DNA of 64,000 bases from Mytilus edulis (Eukaryota; Mollusca; Bivalvia; Mytilida; Mytilidae): assembly GCF_963676685.1 (NCBI RefSeq), contig NC_092356.1, forward strand, positions 22,431,750 through 22,495,749, in the 5' to 3' direction. A program made the translations under genes and the position numbers. How positions within the stretch are numbered: position 1 is the first letter of the stretch; every line of letters starts with the position of its first letter. Below, piece by piece: positions 12,041 to 23,296 of this stretch. The notes beneath the pieces are model-generated. The model made no database searches. It saw nothing but the letters and a program-made list of their open reading frames with translations, and was not told the DNA's origin.

Positions 12041-12476
12041 GGTGGCACGGTAGTATTTCCTGGCCCATAGGGATAATGATAGCCTTTTTAGAATTTTCAC
12101 CACTTTCTAACACTGCAAAAAAATCTACATTCACACTTAACTGAAGTACTTTCATTTTACTATTCAGAAATGAATTTGAATATGTATCATGACCGTTTAC
12201 TTTTTTTGCTATTTTTAGAAACCTAAGGCCACTAGTAATTTTAGGTCTTTTATGGTGCAGTGAATACAAAATTTAAAAAAATTCTCAAAAATTCATTTTC
12301 ATCTGTATGTAAAATTATTTCATATTTTTCTACACCTGATTCATCCCTCGGTTTGGGAAAGTATGTTCAGTTGATACTGTATTTTTTGTCCAATCACACT
12401 GTTTAGATACATTTACCTAAGTAGGGTACACAAAAGAGCAACCTAAATTCTGGAATGCAAATACTACCGTGCCACC
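12041..12476 (+). mobile_element. 436-base MITE, copy 1
   Basis: Terminal inverted repeats GGTGGCACGGTAGTATTT and AAATACTACCGTGCCACC. Left flank TATA, right flank TTAA. A 77-codon frame on its - strand begins with TTG and drifts freely in the diverged copy, so it is not called as a gene. Confidence 0.85.
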
Positions 12477-13708
12477 TTAACCAAGACATAACAAACTTGA
12501 AACCAGTCATGACACCTATGAGGCATAGACTTCTTACTTTGGAACATATTACAATAAAGAATACTAGTCTGCACTCATTTCTTATAAAAAAAAAATGAAA
12601 CATTACATCCCTACCCCATCTGGCAGATTTTCACTTTTTTTCATCTTACCATTTTGACTTAAGAAGTGAACAAAACCCAAATATATGATGTTTCAAATCA
12701 ACACAGAAGTCAAACATGGTGATTTAGGAGGAATTATTGGATTGCCAACTCTGTTTATGGTTAATCTGAGTAAAAGAAACAGTTTAATCACCAAATCATG
12801 AAAACTGATATTAAAGTCCATTCCACATTTTACAGCATGCCTTACATTACTTTAAACATTTTCAGATTATGAGGGCAATACAACAAGAGTGTTTAGATTG
12901 CAGTTAACTATTATTCCGTAACCTGTTTGACAATACATGTACTAGAATACATCTCTAAGTTGACTGATTGTCTATTTCTCATGTATGCATTAAGTTAAAT
13001 TATGTCCCCTTACATAATCAATTTGCATTTATTGTGCTTTTCACTGTCAGAAAATCTTAACAACTAATGGTATTTGCATGGAAAATGAATAAATCATTTA
13101 ATCTTGCTGATATAGCATCATAAATACATTCTTTGTCAAAAATAATGTCTATTCAATGTACAGAAACCCCTATTTCTATCTCTATTTCATACCAATATGA
13201 GAGCTAAATGAATAAGTAAGGACCCCTTAACCACTTACTGGTTCCCCAAAAGCTCCTACTGGTGTCATGTAACATCAGAACTACTAATTAAACCTTAAGA
13301 AAGCTAGTATAGCTGTACTTATGTTGAAAAAAAATAAGAAATTATGCAATTTATTTATTTCGGTGAAAATAATAGGATGAACATGCAACCGTAGAATGTC
13401 GCGTCTCAAATTTCAGTGGTTGCACATGTGTCAGACACTGCGAAAAGTTAAAGCGAGCATTTATAATTAAAAATGTATTGCAAGTTACATAAATATAATG
13501 AAGTTCTACTTTCTATGAAAATTTTTACATTATTACCTACAGATCAGGCAAAATTTGCTGAATCAGCAATTTTTACTCTCAGGGGTGGAATTTAAGGCTT
13601 GTTTTATCATAGTTGCACTTAATCAACTTTTTATTGATAAACTTACAAATTGCATAGGTAAAAAAAGTTCCTTCATTGATTTAGTGTAAAAATATATATC
13701 CCCCTTAA
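12477..13708 (+). repeat. 1232-base spacer, unit 1
   Basis: Begins TTAACCAAGACATAAC and ends 'cccccttaa'. As far as read, it is identical to 14145-15376. No coding sequence or inverted ends recognised. It is either captured genomic DNA or the inside of an unrecognised element. Confidence 0.8.
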
Positions 13709-14144
13709 GGTGGCACGGTAGTATTTCCTGGCCCATAGGGATAATGATAGCCTTTTTAGAATTTTCACCACTTTCTAACACTGCAAAAAAATCTACATTC
13801 ACACTTAACTGAAGTACTTTCATTTTACTATTCAGAAATGAATTTGAATATGTATCATGACCGTTTACTTTTTTTGCTATTTTTAGAAACCTAAGGCCAC
13901 TAGTAATTTTAGGTCTTTTATGGTGCAGTGAATACAAAATTTAAAAAAATTCTCAAAAATTCATTTTCATCTGTATGTAAAATTATTTCATATTTTTCTA
14001 CACCTGATTCATCCCTCGGTTTGGGAAAGTATGTTCAGTTGATACTGTATTTTTTGTCCAATCACACTGTTTAGATACATTTACCTAAGTAGGGTACACA
14101 AAAGAGCAACCTAAATTCTGGAATGCAAATACTACCGTGCCACC
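13709..14144 (+). mobile_element. 436-base MITE, copy 2
   Basis: Same element as 12041-12476, with TTAA on both sides. The duplication may be read as 4 bases (TTAA) or as 2 bases if the terminal A/T belongs to the repeat. Confidence 0.85.
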
Positions 14145-15376
14145 TTAACCAAGACATAACAAACTTGAAACCAGTCATGACACCTATGAGGCATAGACTT
14201 CTTACTTTGGAACATATTACAATAAAGAATACTAGTCTGCACTCATTTCTTATAAAAAAAAAATGAAACATTACATCCCTACCCCATCTGGCAGATTTTC
14301 ACTTTTTTTCATCTTACCATTTTGACTTAAGAAGTGAACAAAACCCAAATATATGATGTTTCAAATCAACACAGAAGTCAAACATGGTGATTTAGGAGGA
14401 ATTATTGGATTGCCAACTCTGTTTATGGTTAATCTGAGTAAAAGAAACAGTTTAATCACCAAATCATGAAAACTGATATTAAAGTCCATTCCACATTTTA
14501 CAGCATGCCTTACATTACTTTAAACATTTTCAGATTATGAGGGCAATACAACAAGAGTGTTTAGATTGCAGTTAACTATTATTCCGTAACCTGTTTGACA
14601 ATACATGTACTAGAATACATCTCTAAGTTGACTGATTGTCTATTTCTCATGTATGCATTAAGTTAAATTATGTCCCCTTACATAATCAATTTGCATTTAT
14701 TGTGCTTTTCACTGTCAGAAAATCTTAACAACTAATGGTATTTGCATGGAAAATGAATAAATCATTTAATCTTGCTGATATAGCATCATAAATACATTCT
14801 TTGTCAAAAATAATGTCTATTCAATGTACAGAAACCCCTATTTCTATCTCTATTTCATACCAATATGAGAGCTAAATGAATAAGTAAGGACCCCTTAACC
14901 ACTTACTGGTTCCCCAAAAGCTCCTACTGGTGTCATGTAACATCAGAACTACTAATTAAACCTTAAGAAAGCTAGTATAGCTGTACTTATGTTGAAAAAA
15001 AATAAGAAATTATGCAATTTATTTATTTCGGTGAAAATAATAGGATGAACATGCAACCGTAGAATGTCGCGTCTCAAATTTCAGTGGTTGCACATGTGTC
15101 AGACACTGCGAAAAGTTAAAGCGAGCATTTATAATTAAAAATGTATTGCAAGTTACATAAATATAATGAAGTTCTACTTTCTATGAAAATTTTTACATTA
15201 TTACCTACAGATCAGGCAAAATTTGCTGAATCAGCAATTTTTACTCTCAGGGGTGGAATTTAAGGCTTGTTTTATCATAGTTGCACTTAATCAACTTTTT
15301 ATTGATAAACTTACAAATTGCATAGGTAAAAAAAGTTCCTTCATTGATTTAGTGTAAAAATATATATCCCCCTTAA
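14145..15376 (+). repeat. 1232-base spacer, unit 2
   Basis: Second tandem copy of 12477-13708, offset by 1668 bases. No difference was noticed in reading, which points to a very recent duplication or to gene conversion. Confidence 0.8.
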
Positions 15377-15812
15377 GGTGGCACGGTAGTATTTCCTGGC
15401 CCATAGGGATAATGATAGCCTTTTTAGAATTTTCACCACTTTCTAACACTGCAAAAAAATCTACATTCACACTTAACTGAAGTACTTTCATTTTACTATT
15501 CAGAAATGAATTTGAATATGTATCATGACCGTTTACTTTTTTTGCTATTTTTAGAAACCTAAGGCCACTAGTAATTTTAGGTCTTTTATGGTGCAGTGAA
15601 TACAAAATTTAAAAAAATTCTCAAAAATTCATTTTCATCTGTATGTAAAATTATTTCATATTTTTCTACACCTGATTCATCCCTCGGTTTGGGAAAGTAT
15701 GTTCAGTTGATACTGTATTTTTTGTCCAATCACACTGTTTAGATACATTTACCTAAGTAGGGTACACAAAAGAGCAACCTAAATTCTGGAATGCAAATAC
15801 TACCGTGCCACC
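15377..15812 (+). mobile_element. 436-base MITE, copy 3
   Basis: Third copy. Left flank TTAA (spacer), right flank TATA, matching the left flank of copy 1. Confidence 0.85.
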
Positions 15813-15925
15813 TATAGACAACTGCATAAGCAAAAATAAAGATAAGAATATAACAATGTTTAACCCTGTTATCTTTTATGAGTTTTTACTACTGAAAGTT
15901 CCTTTCCTACGGAGAATCTTGTGTA

Positions 15926-16356
15926 GGTAGAACGGTAGTATTTGCATTCCAGAATTTAGGTTACTCTTTTGTGTACCCAACCTAAGTCTGAACAGTGGTT
16001 TTGAACAAAAAATACAGTAACCAACTGAACACACTTTTCCAAACTGAGGGATGAATCAGGTGCAGAAAAATATGAAATAATTTTACATACAGATGAAAAT
16101 GAATTTTTGAGATTTTTTTTTTTATTTTGTATTCACTGCACGATAAAAGACCTAAATGCACTAGTGGCCTTAGGTTTTCAAAAATAGCAAAAAATGTAAA
16201 CGGTGATGATACACATTTAAATTCATTTCTAAATAGTAAAATGAAAGTACTTCAATTAACTGTGATTGTAAAAATTTTGGCAGTTTTAGAAAGTGGCGAA
16301 AATTCTAAAAAGGCTATCATAATCCCTTATGTGCCAGGAAATACTACCGTGCAACC
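15926..16356 (-). mobile_element. Diverged inverted copy of the 436-base MITE
   Basis: Reverse-oriented relative of the 12041 MITE with many substitutions. It is flanked by TGTA on both sides (15922-15925 and 16357-16360), an independent insertion. Ends read GGTAGAACGGTAG and CTACCGTGCAACC. With TTAA and TATA at the other copies, the target preference looks like a 4-base T..A site. Confidence 0.85.
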
Positions 16357-16599
16357 TGTATAGCTGTCCATCTGTACAATTTTTGGTATCATTACAGAAT
16401 GCGACATATTACCAAAATTTAACTTTAAGTAAGTAACACCATTGGTAACATTAGTGGAGAAGGGGTTGCTTACCCTTGTAGGGCACTTTATTTTACTATC
16501 GATTTTAGTTGGATTAATCACGTTTAAAGTGTGTTGTTTTGTGGACTTATTTTTCTTTTTCGATTTTTACATCACTGAATGACTTATTACAGACTGTTT

Positions 16600-16858
16600 A
16601 ATTGCCACGTGTTATACGACTGGTAACACATGTGGAGCATGATATGCTTATCTTTTCTGGGCACTTAATGACGATCATCACTTGTTTTGGGTGTGGTTCG
16701 TGTTTTAGTTTTCTATGAAGTGTTATGTAAACTGATGTTTGAAGTTTTTATTTTTCTCTTTTCCGATTTTGCTGAAAGCCAGTCCAAAATCAATTCCAAC
16801 GGATAAATAATGTTTTACAATACTAGTAAAATTGAGAAGAGAAATGGGGAATGTGTCA
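16600..16858. repeat. Family D and family F fragments
   Basis: About 16600-16780 resembles the family D repeats at 60690-60925 (for example 'ggttcgtgtt' and 'ttttctatg'). The segment 16824-16858 ('aaaattgagaagagaaatgg') is a tiny reverse copy of the family F 3' end. Confidence 0.45.
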
Positions 16859-18219
16859 AAGATTGGTATCCTTTTTTACTTAGAAAGAAGAGGTCATACC
16901 AATGGTTCTATTATTGTACAGTAATTAAGGTCATAAACACCAAACTGACATGTATAAGCATGTAGATTGTTTTGTTTACTTGAAGTGGTACATAAAATGT
17001 CAGTATTAATATTTCTTTTTAATGTGTATTTTAAAGATACTAAACACTTTTACTGTGTTTTGATATTTTTGGAATCAATGTATAGCTTTTTATATATGAA
17101 CTTATCATGAAATGTCAAAAGGTAAAAAGAATCATTTATTTATATGGAATACGCATTATAATATAGTATCAAGAATTCCATGTAGATTTCTTTGTGGATA
17201 AAAATGCAATATATTACGATTTTTCGTTTGCATTTACTTCCTGAAATTAACACTGAATTTAACACTAACTAACATTTCGTATGCGTTCTGTAATCTTGCA
17301 TTTTTACATTTTCTGGATTTGCCTTCATCAGGAACATCCAAATTAAGACACGTTAAAGCAGGGATGTATAAATATCTCGAGCTTTATGACCAAACAGTAG
17401 AAAATAAGTACAATTATCATGCATCAACAAACGGTACTTAAAAAAAATAATAAGCATGAGTTTACCCTGAAAGTTTGGTGAATTGTTTTCAAAAGCTGGA
17501 CTCATATAGTTCATGTAGTTAACATAAGGAGCATGTCACGGGAAATGTATCGATCTGTATAATTTCCGGTGTGTTGCTTAGAAATCAAACCGTTGTCATA
17601 CTTATTTGTGAACTTATTATCTGAAAGTAAAACATGCTTGAACAAAATTAGAAACATTAAAGTTGTGTAATTCCGATCCTCAGTTCCGATCAGTTTTGTA
17701 AGACTTAAATCAAATTAAAAAAACAAACTTTAGTAGTGTTTGGTTGTTTATATTTTTCATATTGTCAAACAGCTAACCTGTGTCTAAATCAGTTTGCTAC
17801 TAACGAATTCTGCCATAGTGCAAAGTCGTCAATCAATATAAAGACGTGACTTATTATTAGGCTTCCACAAGGAGGTATACTTTACGTCATATATATCAGC
17901 AAATTAACATTTTTGAGTCATTGCCAAGTAGGTTAACTTTCTTCAGAGGAAAATTTGTTTTTACTTTATTTTTGTAAACAGAACTTAAAGATAAAAAGTT
18001 GCATATCGTTCGATTTATATATTTATTATCAAACATTTTGTGAGAAATGAGCTGAATTGTGGAAAGTGATTCGATGTTGTACGTGTGTTATATTTTCTAA
18101 CACAAATAAAATTAGACAATGGAAACAGAACCAGCTATACTATAACATTTGTATAAAGAGCTAAAATATTCAATTTAAATTTGAAAAACCCGTTTGAGAT
18201 ATGGTAATTTGTTTTTCGT
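16859..18219. other. Intergenic or 5' intron of GPCR 2, nothing recognised
   Basis: AT-rich, with no coding frame or clear repeat. If the second receptor has a 5' non-coding exon, it should lie in or before this stretch, but no promoter or donor can be fixed. Confidence 0.4.
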
Positions 18220-18229
18220 CCTCATATTG

Positions 18230-18449
18230 GAGGGCCCTCATGGGGTTTTTGATTATGTGATTACTTGGCCGTTTTTTTAATGATTATTTGATTATTAAGC
18301 CAAATATTTCATGATTATTTGATTACCTAGGACTGTATTTTTAGTTTATGATTATTTGATTACTAAAGATAAGCAAATATTTAATGATTATGTGATTATA
18401 TTGGCAAAAAAATGGTGATTATGTGATTACTAGGACCCCCCATGAGGGG
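18230..18449. mobile_element. 220-base MITE with six internal 14-base motifs
   Basis: Ends are an imperfect inverted repeat (GGGCCCTCATGGGG versus CCCCCATGAGGGG). A 10-base direct repeat CCTCATATTG flanks it at 18220-18229 and 18450-18459. Such a long duplication suggests a Mutator- or hAT-like source. Inside, TGATTAT(T/G)TGATTA occurs six times, starting at 18250, 18281, 18312, 18349, 18385 and 18416. It sits about 50 bases before the splice acceptor of the second receptor. Confidence 0.8.
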
Positions 18450-18520
18450 CCTCATATTGCATGATTAATGTATCGAATTCATCCATATTTTTTTTATTTT
18501 AGAATTTATTTTTGATAAAA

Positions 18521-19585
18521 ATGAGTACAACTGAAAGCTCTCGGTGGAGTTTTGGCTGGGGAAAATCCGGAAATCCTTTTGACTCTTTTAAGCTCTTCGG
18601 GAAAGAAGACGCCGTAGAGGAAGAGGACCCTTCGACAACATTAAGAAGAGCCACATTAATTTTAGTCATTGGCTACAGTATAATTGACTCACTTATTATC
18701 ACATCGAATCTCTTGACTGCATTGATGATCGGTTGTACTAGACTACGCTATAGTCTATTCCATATTAAAATCTTAATATGCTCAATCGGTGATCTTATTT
18801 TTGGAGTTGTTTTGGCATTTGCAGTTCTTGAATTAAAGGATCCAAGGCATGCGTGGTACTATGGTGACGTATTTTGCTACATAACAAAATATGTTTCGGC
18901 GACTCATCTTTTTTTCATCTCCTTATCACTGTGTGCTTTGATTTGCGACCGAATCATAAAAGAGGCTGTTCGTCGTCACAAGGTTGCAGTGTTCTGCATT
19001 CATGGTTTCCTGCTGACGTTGCCATTCGTTGCTACATACATAGTTGCAGTACCAGTTCTTGTATCAAACGATATTGTCACAATTACAAACCTCACAGATA
19101 CGGATAAGAAAGATTATTCGTTTTGTCGGAATTCAAAAAATTATGAATCAAACAAGATCATAGCCGTGTCAGTTTTTGACGTTATGCAAAATACTATATT
19201 TCTGCCATTTTGTATTATTTTGTCAATTGTATTAATCAACAGAAGACGAAGACTTTCCACAAACACTCCTGAAAACATGGACAATAAATCTGCTATGCGT
19301 GATAGCAATGGATGCAGTGCATGTCTAACTTACATAACGTCATCATGTATTGCTGTGATCATCATCACTATTGTCACATTATTCTGCACAGTACCAGACT
19401 GCATTCTCCACTTTTGTTCTGATTGTCTAAATGAAGACACGATGTATAGTGTACCGCATATTCTTTATATGTTGTCGCTAGTACCATCTATTGTACGACC
19501 ATATTTGTGGTTGATAGACAAAGAGATGCGACAAGTTGCTGCAAGAATCTGCTGTTTCGTTTGTAGAAGGAACCGACTCACGTAA
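18521..19585 (+). CDS. Orphan class A-like GPCR, paralogue 2
   Basis: Predicts 354 residues, clearly alignable with the first receptor from TM1 to TM7. Seen: N63 (TM1), D91 (TM2, 'CSIGDLIFG'), W112 and C119 ('AWYYGDVFC'), D143-R144-I at the end of TM3, C202 in the second extracellular loop, P229 (TM5), 'CTVP' 289-292 (TM6) and 'RPYLW' 326-330 (TM7). An arginine-rich third intracellular loop ('RRRRLS', 241-246) and a cysteine-containing tail follow. A possible N-glycosylation site (NLT, 190-192) lies in the second extracellular loop. Start: the ATG at 18521 is 18 bases after a splice acceptor ending at 18502 (ttttattttag), the same layout as paralogue 1; the upstream TTG-initiated extension is intronic. 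The shared non-canonical TM3, TM6 and TM7 motifs define a distinct small family. Ligand and coupling are unknown. Confidence 0.85.
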   Translation: MSTTESSRWSFGWGKSGNPFDSFKLFGKEDAVEEEDPSTTLRRATLILVIGYSIIDSLIITSNLLTALMIGCTRLRYSLFHIKILICSIGDLIFGVVLAFAVLELKDPRHAWYYGDVFCYITKYVSATHLFFISLSLCALICDRIIKEAVRRHKVAVFCIHGFLLTLPFVATYIVAVPVLVSNDIVTITNLTDTDKKDYSFCRNSKNYESNKIIAVSVFDVMQNTIFLPFCIILSIVLINRRRRLSTNTPENMDNKSAMRDSNGCSACLTYITSSCIAVIIITIVTLFCTVPDCILHFCSDCLNEDTMYSVPHILYMLSLVPSIVRPYLWLIDKEMRQVAARICCFVCRRNRLT

Positions 19586-19665
19586 CAGTTTCATGTTAAT
19601 GAACATAGCATATTATTTTCGACTAAATTTTGGGAAAATCATTCAACATATTCAGGTGATTTTCT

Positions 19666-19675
19666 AATAAATAAA
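19666..19675 (+). promoter_or_regulatory. Candidate polyadenylation signals for GPCR 2
   Basis: Overlapping AATAAA hexamers (19666-19671 and 19670-19675) lie about 80 bases after the stop codon. Confidence 0.55.
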
Positions 19676-19689
19676 AGTAAAAATGCTTA

Positions 19690-20185
19690 CATATACTTAT
19701 TTTATGTGACCCACCTATAAATTAGTTTCTGTGTGCATTCGTTTAGTTTGTTGCGGCCATGCAGACACTGTGGGGGGACTCAACATGGGATTTGGGGTAG
19801 AGTTGTGCAACTGGTATTTAAAAAACACCCCATACATATACTAAATAATTGTGAAATCCCTACCTATACATATATTTTTTTGTGCAACGATCTTCACTGA
19901 AAGAGTTTGAATGTCGTTGCACAGCTGTGAAACATTATGACCCATTGATTTATAAAAATTGGTCAATTACTACCTATTGATATATTTCCTCGGTAAAATT
20001 GCACCCCATTGATATATATATGACGTATCAAAATATCAAAAATGGCCATTTCAGCGGCACATATGTACATACCTTCATATAGGAAGAACACCCCCCTTTT
20101 CTGTGCCCTGAAGACCGCACTGCAGTAGTGACGGATTTCCGCCAGAAGAATATATAACTCAGATCGTCTGAAATGCCATGTAAAG
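19690..20185. other. Intergenic stretch, nothing firm
   Basis: Contains repeated phrases about 'cc(t/c)attgat(t/a)tat' spaced through 19930-20010 that hint at a decayed repeat, but no boundaries or coding frame. Confidence 0.35.
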
Positions 20186-20690
20186 TGTGAGTTCGTGGTC
20201 TAGTGGTTAAGACCGATGGCTACAGTGCTGAAGGTCCCGAGTTCGATTCTCACTCGGGGTGCTAAAAATATCAGTACATCAGAAGGGTAATTTTCACCCT
20301 ATCACACACATCTCTGGTACCCAAACCGGAGTTTAAACTAGAATGAGTACTTTGGGGGCCTCGGTTGGTCAAAGTTGTCCCCTACTTTGACCCCTACTTT
20401 GACCTGGAGATCAATCTTCTGGTATCTCTCTGGTTTGTCTGTTTCCACCGAGTGGCCCGGCGGTTCTCTCCGAGTACTTCGGCTTCCTCCACCATAATAA
20501 CAGACTTCCCGGTGTCCTACACGCTCCCTTGGGCGGTGTTGGGTGGGGATTGTTCTGGTGGTGGGATAATATTGTAAAAGACACATCTCCATTAATCCTT
20601 AGGGAGTGTACATGGATCCACTGTACCCTTGCAGTCAATCAAGGGGTGCGTCTTAATTGGCGGAATCTCAGTACATACATACATACATGG
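20186..20690 (+). mobile_element. tRNA-derived SINE, near full length
   Basis: The 5' head carries a pol III A box (TGGTCTAGTGG, 20196-20206) and a B box-like GAGTTCGATTC near 20239-20249, spaced as in a tRNA gene. The anticodon arm does not pair, so it is a tRNA-derived head and not a working tRNA. A body of about 400 bases follows and the tail is a short (ACAT)n run ending at 20690. A reverse copy of the same body lies at 39226-40260. Open frames on both strands are incidental. Confidence 0.75.
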
Positions 20691-20984
20691 TCTTTTGTAT
20701 TGTAGTGAATTTGGTATCAATGGCAATTGGTGTATACTAGTAGTCTTTTTTAATTAACGTAATAGTTGTCAAAACTTCTATTAACACGATTGAATTAAGA
20801 GCTTTGACACATTGTCTACATAATTGTTGAAGGACAACGTACGCATGTTAGCGTATAGATGTCTTCTTGAATTTGTATGCGTGTAGTTATCTCAAATAAC
20901 AAGATCGAGATCCGACCTCCAACCGAAATATTGACCGATTATTAATAGCCATTAGCAAATGTGCTCAACTTTAAAGGGGCTTCA

Positions 20985-21340
20985 AGTAGGAGGCAATCAA
21001 AATCCATGCGTCGAACACAAAAAAGACAATAACATGTATATTCATAGTAAAATTGAGATAAGACAAAAGAGGGTCGAAAGATATGAGAGAGACATTCAAA
21101 ATAATAGATCGAAAACAAACTGAGAACGCCATGGCTAAAAAAGAAAAAGACTAACAGACAAATAATGGTACACAAAACACAACATAGAAAACTAAAAATT
21201 AAGCAAAAAGAACCCCGCCAAAAACTTGAGGTTATCTCATGTGCTCCGGAAGGGTAAGCAGATCACTCATAGATCGAAACCAAACTGACAACGCCATAGC
21301 TGAAAAAAGACAAACAGACAAATAATAGTACTCAGCACTT
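20985..21340 (+). repeat. Family D repeat, internally duplicated
   Basis: The phrase 'agatcgaaa(a/c)caaactga' plus 'aacgccat(g/a)gct' occurs near 21105 and again near 21272. Reverse relatives lie at 60690-60925 and, more loosely, 16600-16780. Non-coding. Confidence 0.55.
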
Positions 21341-21350
21341 CATAGAAAAT

Positions 21351-21620
21351 TACAGCCGATTTCATTGAGTGTGTAGCTAAAGTTAATATCGTTGGTTAGA
21401 TTGCTTGCTAGCTGAACCGTGAAATCCTTATGAGGTTTGGTAAACTACCCACCTTTAAGAGTAGACTAGTCCGACATACAAACAATCTATTTATCTGTAA
21501 GCCTAGACTACTTCGAAAGGAGGGAAGTATACCTTACCTAATAATGACTTCACGGTTCAGCTAGCAAGCAAGCTAACCAAAGGTATTACCTTTAGCTATA
21601 CACTCAATGCAATCAGCTGT
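21351..21620. mobile_element. Foldback MITE with arms of about 83 bases
   Basis: The left arm (21351-21433) includes CTTGCTAGCTGAACCGTGAA and the right arm (21539-21620) its complement TTCACGGTTCAGCTAGCAAG, extending outward to 'CATTGAGTGT / ACACTCAATG'. The core is about 105 bases. No coding capacity. Confidence 0.8.
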
Positions 21621-22239
21621 AAAGATTGAGCAACACAAATCATGAGGTATACCTGCGCATGCGTTCTCTGAAGTCATAAACACAAGTTTTTCGTCAATGC
21701 CAAACCTTGTTGTATGGCTTTCATTTCAGTTACAATTAGTTTTGAATTAGAAAAAAATAACAAAGCAATAAATTAAAAGTTGAGAATAAAATAAGGAACA
21801 ACCGTACTGAACATGAAGATTTGCCGTCATCAACTCGGGATTTGACGGTAGAAAAATATATATTTTACTTAGCGGGTTTGTAACAAATATATAAACATTA
21901 TGCAGGTGTACGTATGACTGTCTATTTTGTAATGTTAATGGCATATGTTTTCCTCAAATTATATTTATTATCTGTATTATCATACATACAATTATGGCCG
22001 AGACAACCATTTATGTCTGCTGAATGTTGGTTTGCAAATGTCATCCTACCGTTTAACAGCAATAGTAATTTTCATACATTTTGAGGTTCATCAGGGGTCA
22101 GCAAAAGTCACGATATATGTGCACGATTCTAATTGTGTGTTATAAGTCCACCCGATATTACCGTCAGCAGCCGTGTTTTTTCTGTAATAGCACGTGTAAA
22201 ATTTAAAAAAAAACGCCTTGTCAGTCTATTAATTTCAAT

Positions 22240-22420
22240 AGATATAGGAAGATGTGGTATGAGTGCCAATGAGACAACACTTCATCCAAGTAACAATTTA
22301 TAAAAGTAAACCATGATAGGTCAGAGTACGGTTTTCAACACGGAGCCTTGGCTCATACCGAAAAGCAAGCTATAAAGGGCCCCAAAAATTACTTGTGTAA
22401 AACCATTCAAACGGGGAAAA
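22240..22420 (-). mobile_element. Family G retroelement-like 3' copy
   Basis: Reverse copy of a family whose members at 24190-24330 and 52600-52795 share the terminus 'cataccacatcttc' and differ in 5' extent. No coding part is seen in any copy. Confidence 0.55.
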
Positions 22421-22964
22421 ACAACGGTCTAATCTATATAGAAAAAAGGTTATTGTGCTTAATCGAGCTGTTTGTTAAAAAATCGGCTGCAAATTAATAA
22501 CGTTAACAAGTTTACTTTACAAAGACTCCATCGGACGTAATCCACTGTTCAAGAGGGTTTATGGTTTGTTTCTAAAAAAAATATTCTGATCCCCAATATG
22601 ATGAAAAAAGTTCTGGTCACTGAAAAGCTACTTTTATCCAAGTTTCATAGAAAAAAAATAACGACAGGTTGACAAAGAAATCGATGTCTGACGAAGACGA
22701 CGGCATTCAGTACTGCAAATGACTTGCTTCTGCGACAAAACGTTACAGGCTCGATACAAACATGAAGCATGGAAAAGGCTTCTAGTTGTGGCCGATAAAA
22801 ACATTTAATTCAACCTATGGGAGTGACACAAAAGTTATAAGGCCTGTAAATAGATAATGAAAATTATCTTAATTATACCATTATGTACATTTCATTGTAC
22901 ATTTGTAAGGTCAAATCGGATAGTTGCTTCAGTTGCGGCAAAATTGATGAATTGTTTTTGTAAA

Positions 22965-23232
22965 ATTGAGAATGGAAATGGGGATAGTGCCAAAGAGACA
23001 ACAACCCGACCATAGAAAAAAACAACAGCAGAAGGTCACCAACAGGTCTTCAATGTAGCGAAAAATTCCCGCACCCGGAGGCGTCTTTCAGCTGGCCCCT
23101 AAACAAATATATACTAGTTCAGTGATAATGAACGCCATACTAATTTCCAAATTGTACACAAGAAACTAAACTTAAAATAATACAAGACTAACAAAGGCCA
23201 GAGGCTCCTGACTTAGGACAGGCCCAAAATGT
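22965..23232 (-). mobile_element. Family F retroelement 3' copy
   Basis: Reverse copy that begins with the complement of the shared 3' end ('aaaattgagaatggaaatgg') and extends through 'ggccagaggctcctgactt'. It contains only 3' UTR. Confidence 0.75.
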
Positions 23233-23296
23233 CTTTGCTTATTTCCATACAATTTTAAATAGTTCGATGCTGAGAAGAAATATTCAATCAGGGATT

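Larger units (their letters stand above)
12041..15812. mobile_element. Composite array: three MITEs with two identical spacers
   Basis: Layout (seen): MITE, 1232-base spacer, MITE, 1232-base spacer, MITE; total 3772 bases with a repeat period of exactly 1668. The outer flanks are TATA on both sides ('ctctata' before, 'tatagaca' after), while every inner MITE junction is TTAA. This suggests that the array amplified elsewhere and then moved as one unit into a TATA site, using the outermost MITE ends (inference). The alternative is in-place amplification by unequal crossing-over. No transposase is encoded. Confidence 0.75.

Noticed and set aside
12036-12269. 77-codon frame repeated in all copies of the 436-base MITE, including the diverged inverted copy
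   Set aside because: It starts with TTG, and between copies the changes alter amino acids far more often than not (about 13 against 5 silent). That is drift, not selection. The near-identical copies are recent duplicates and carry no information.
20186-20260. Functional tRNA gene
   Set aside because: A and B boxes are present, but the anticodon arm does not pair and a SINE body with a microsatellite tail follows; a second copy of the body exists.
20338-20592. Overlapping 70-84-codon frames in the SINE body
   Set aside because: They occur on both strands in a GC-richer SINE body and are broken in the second copy.
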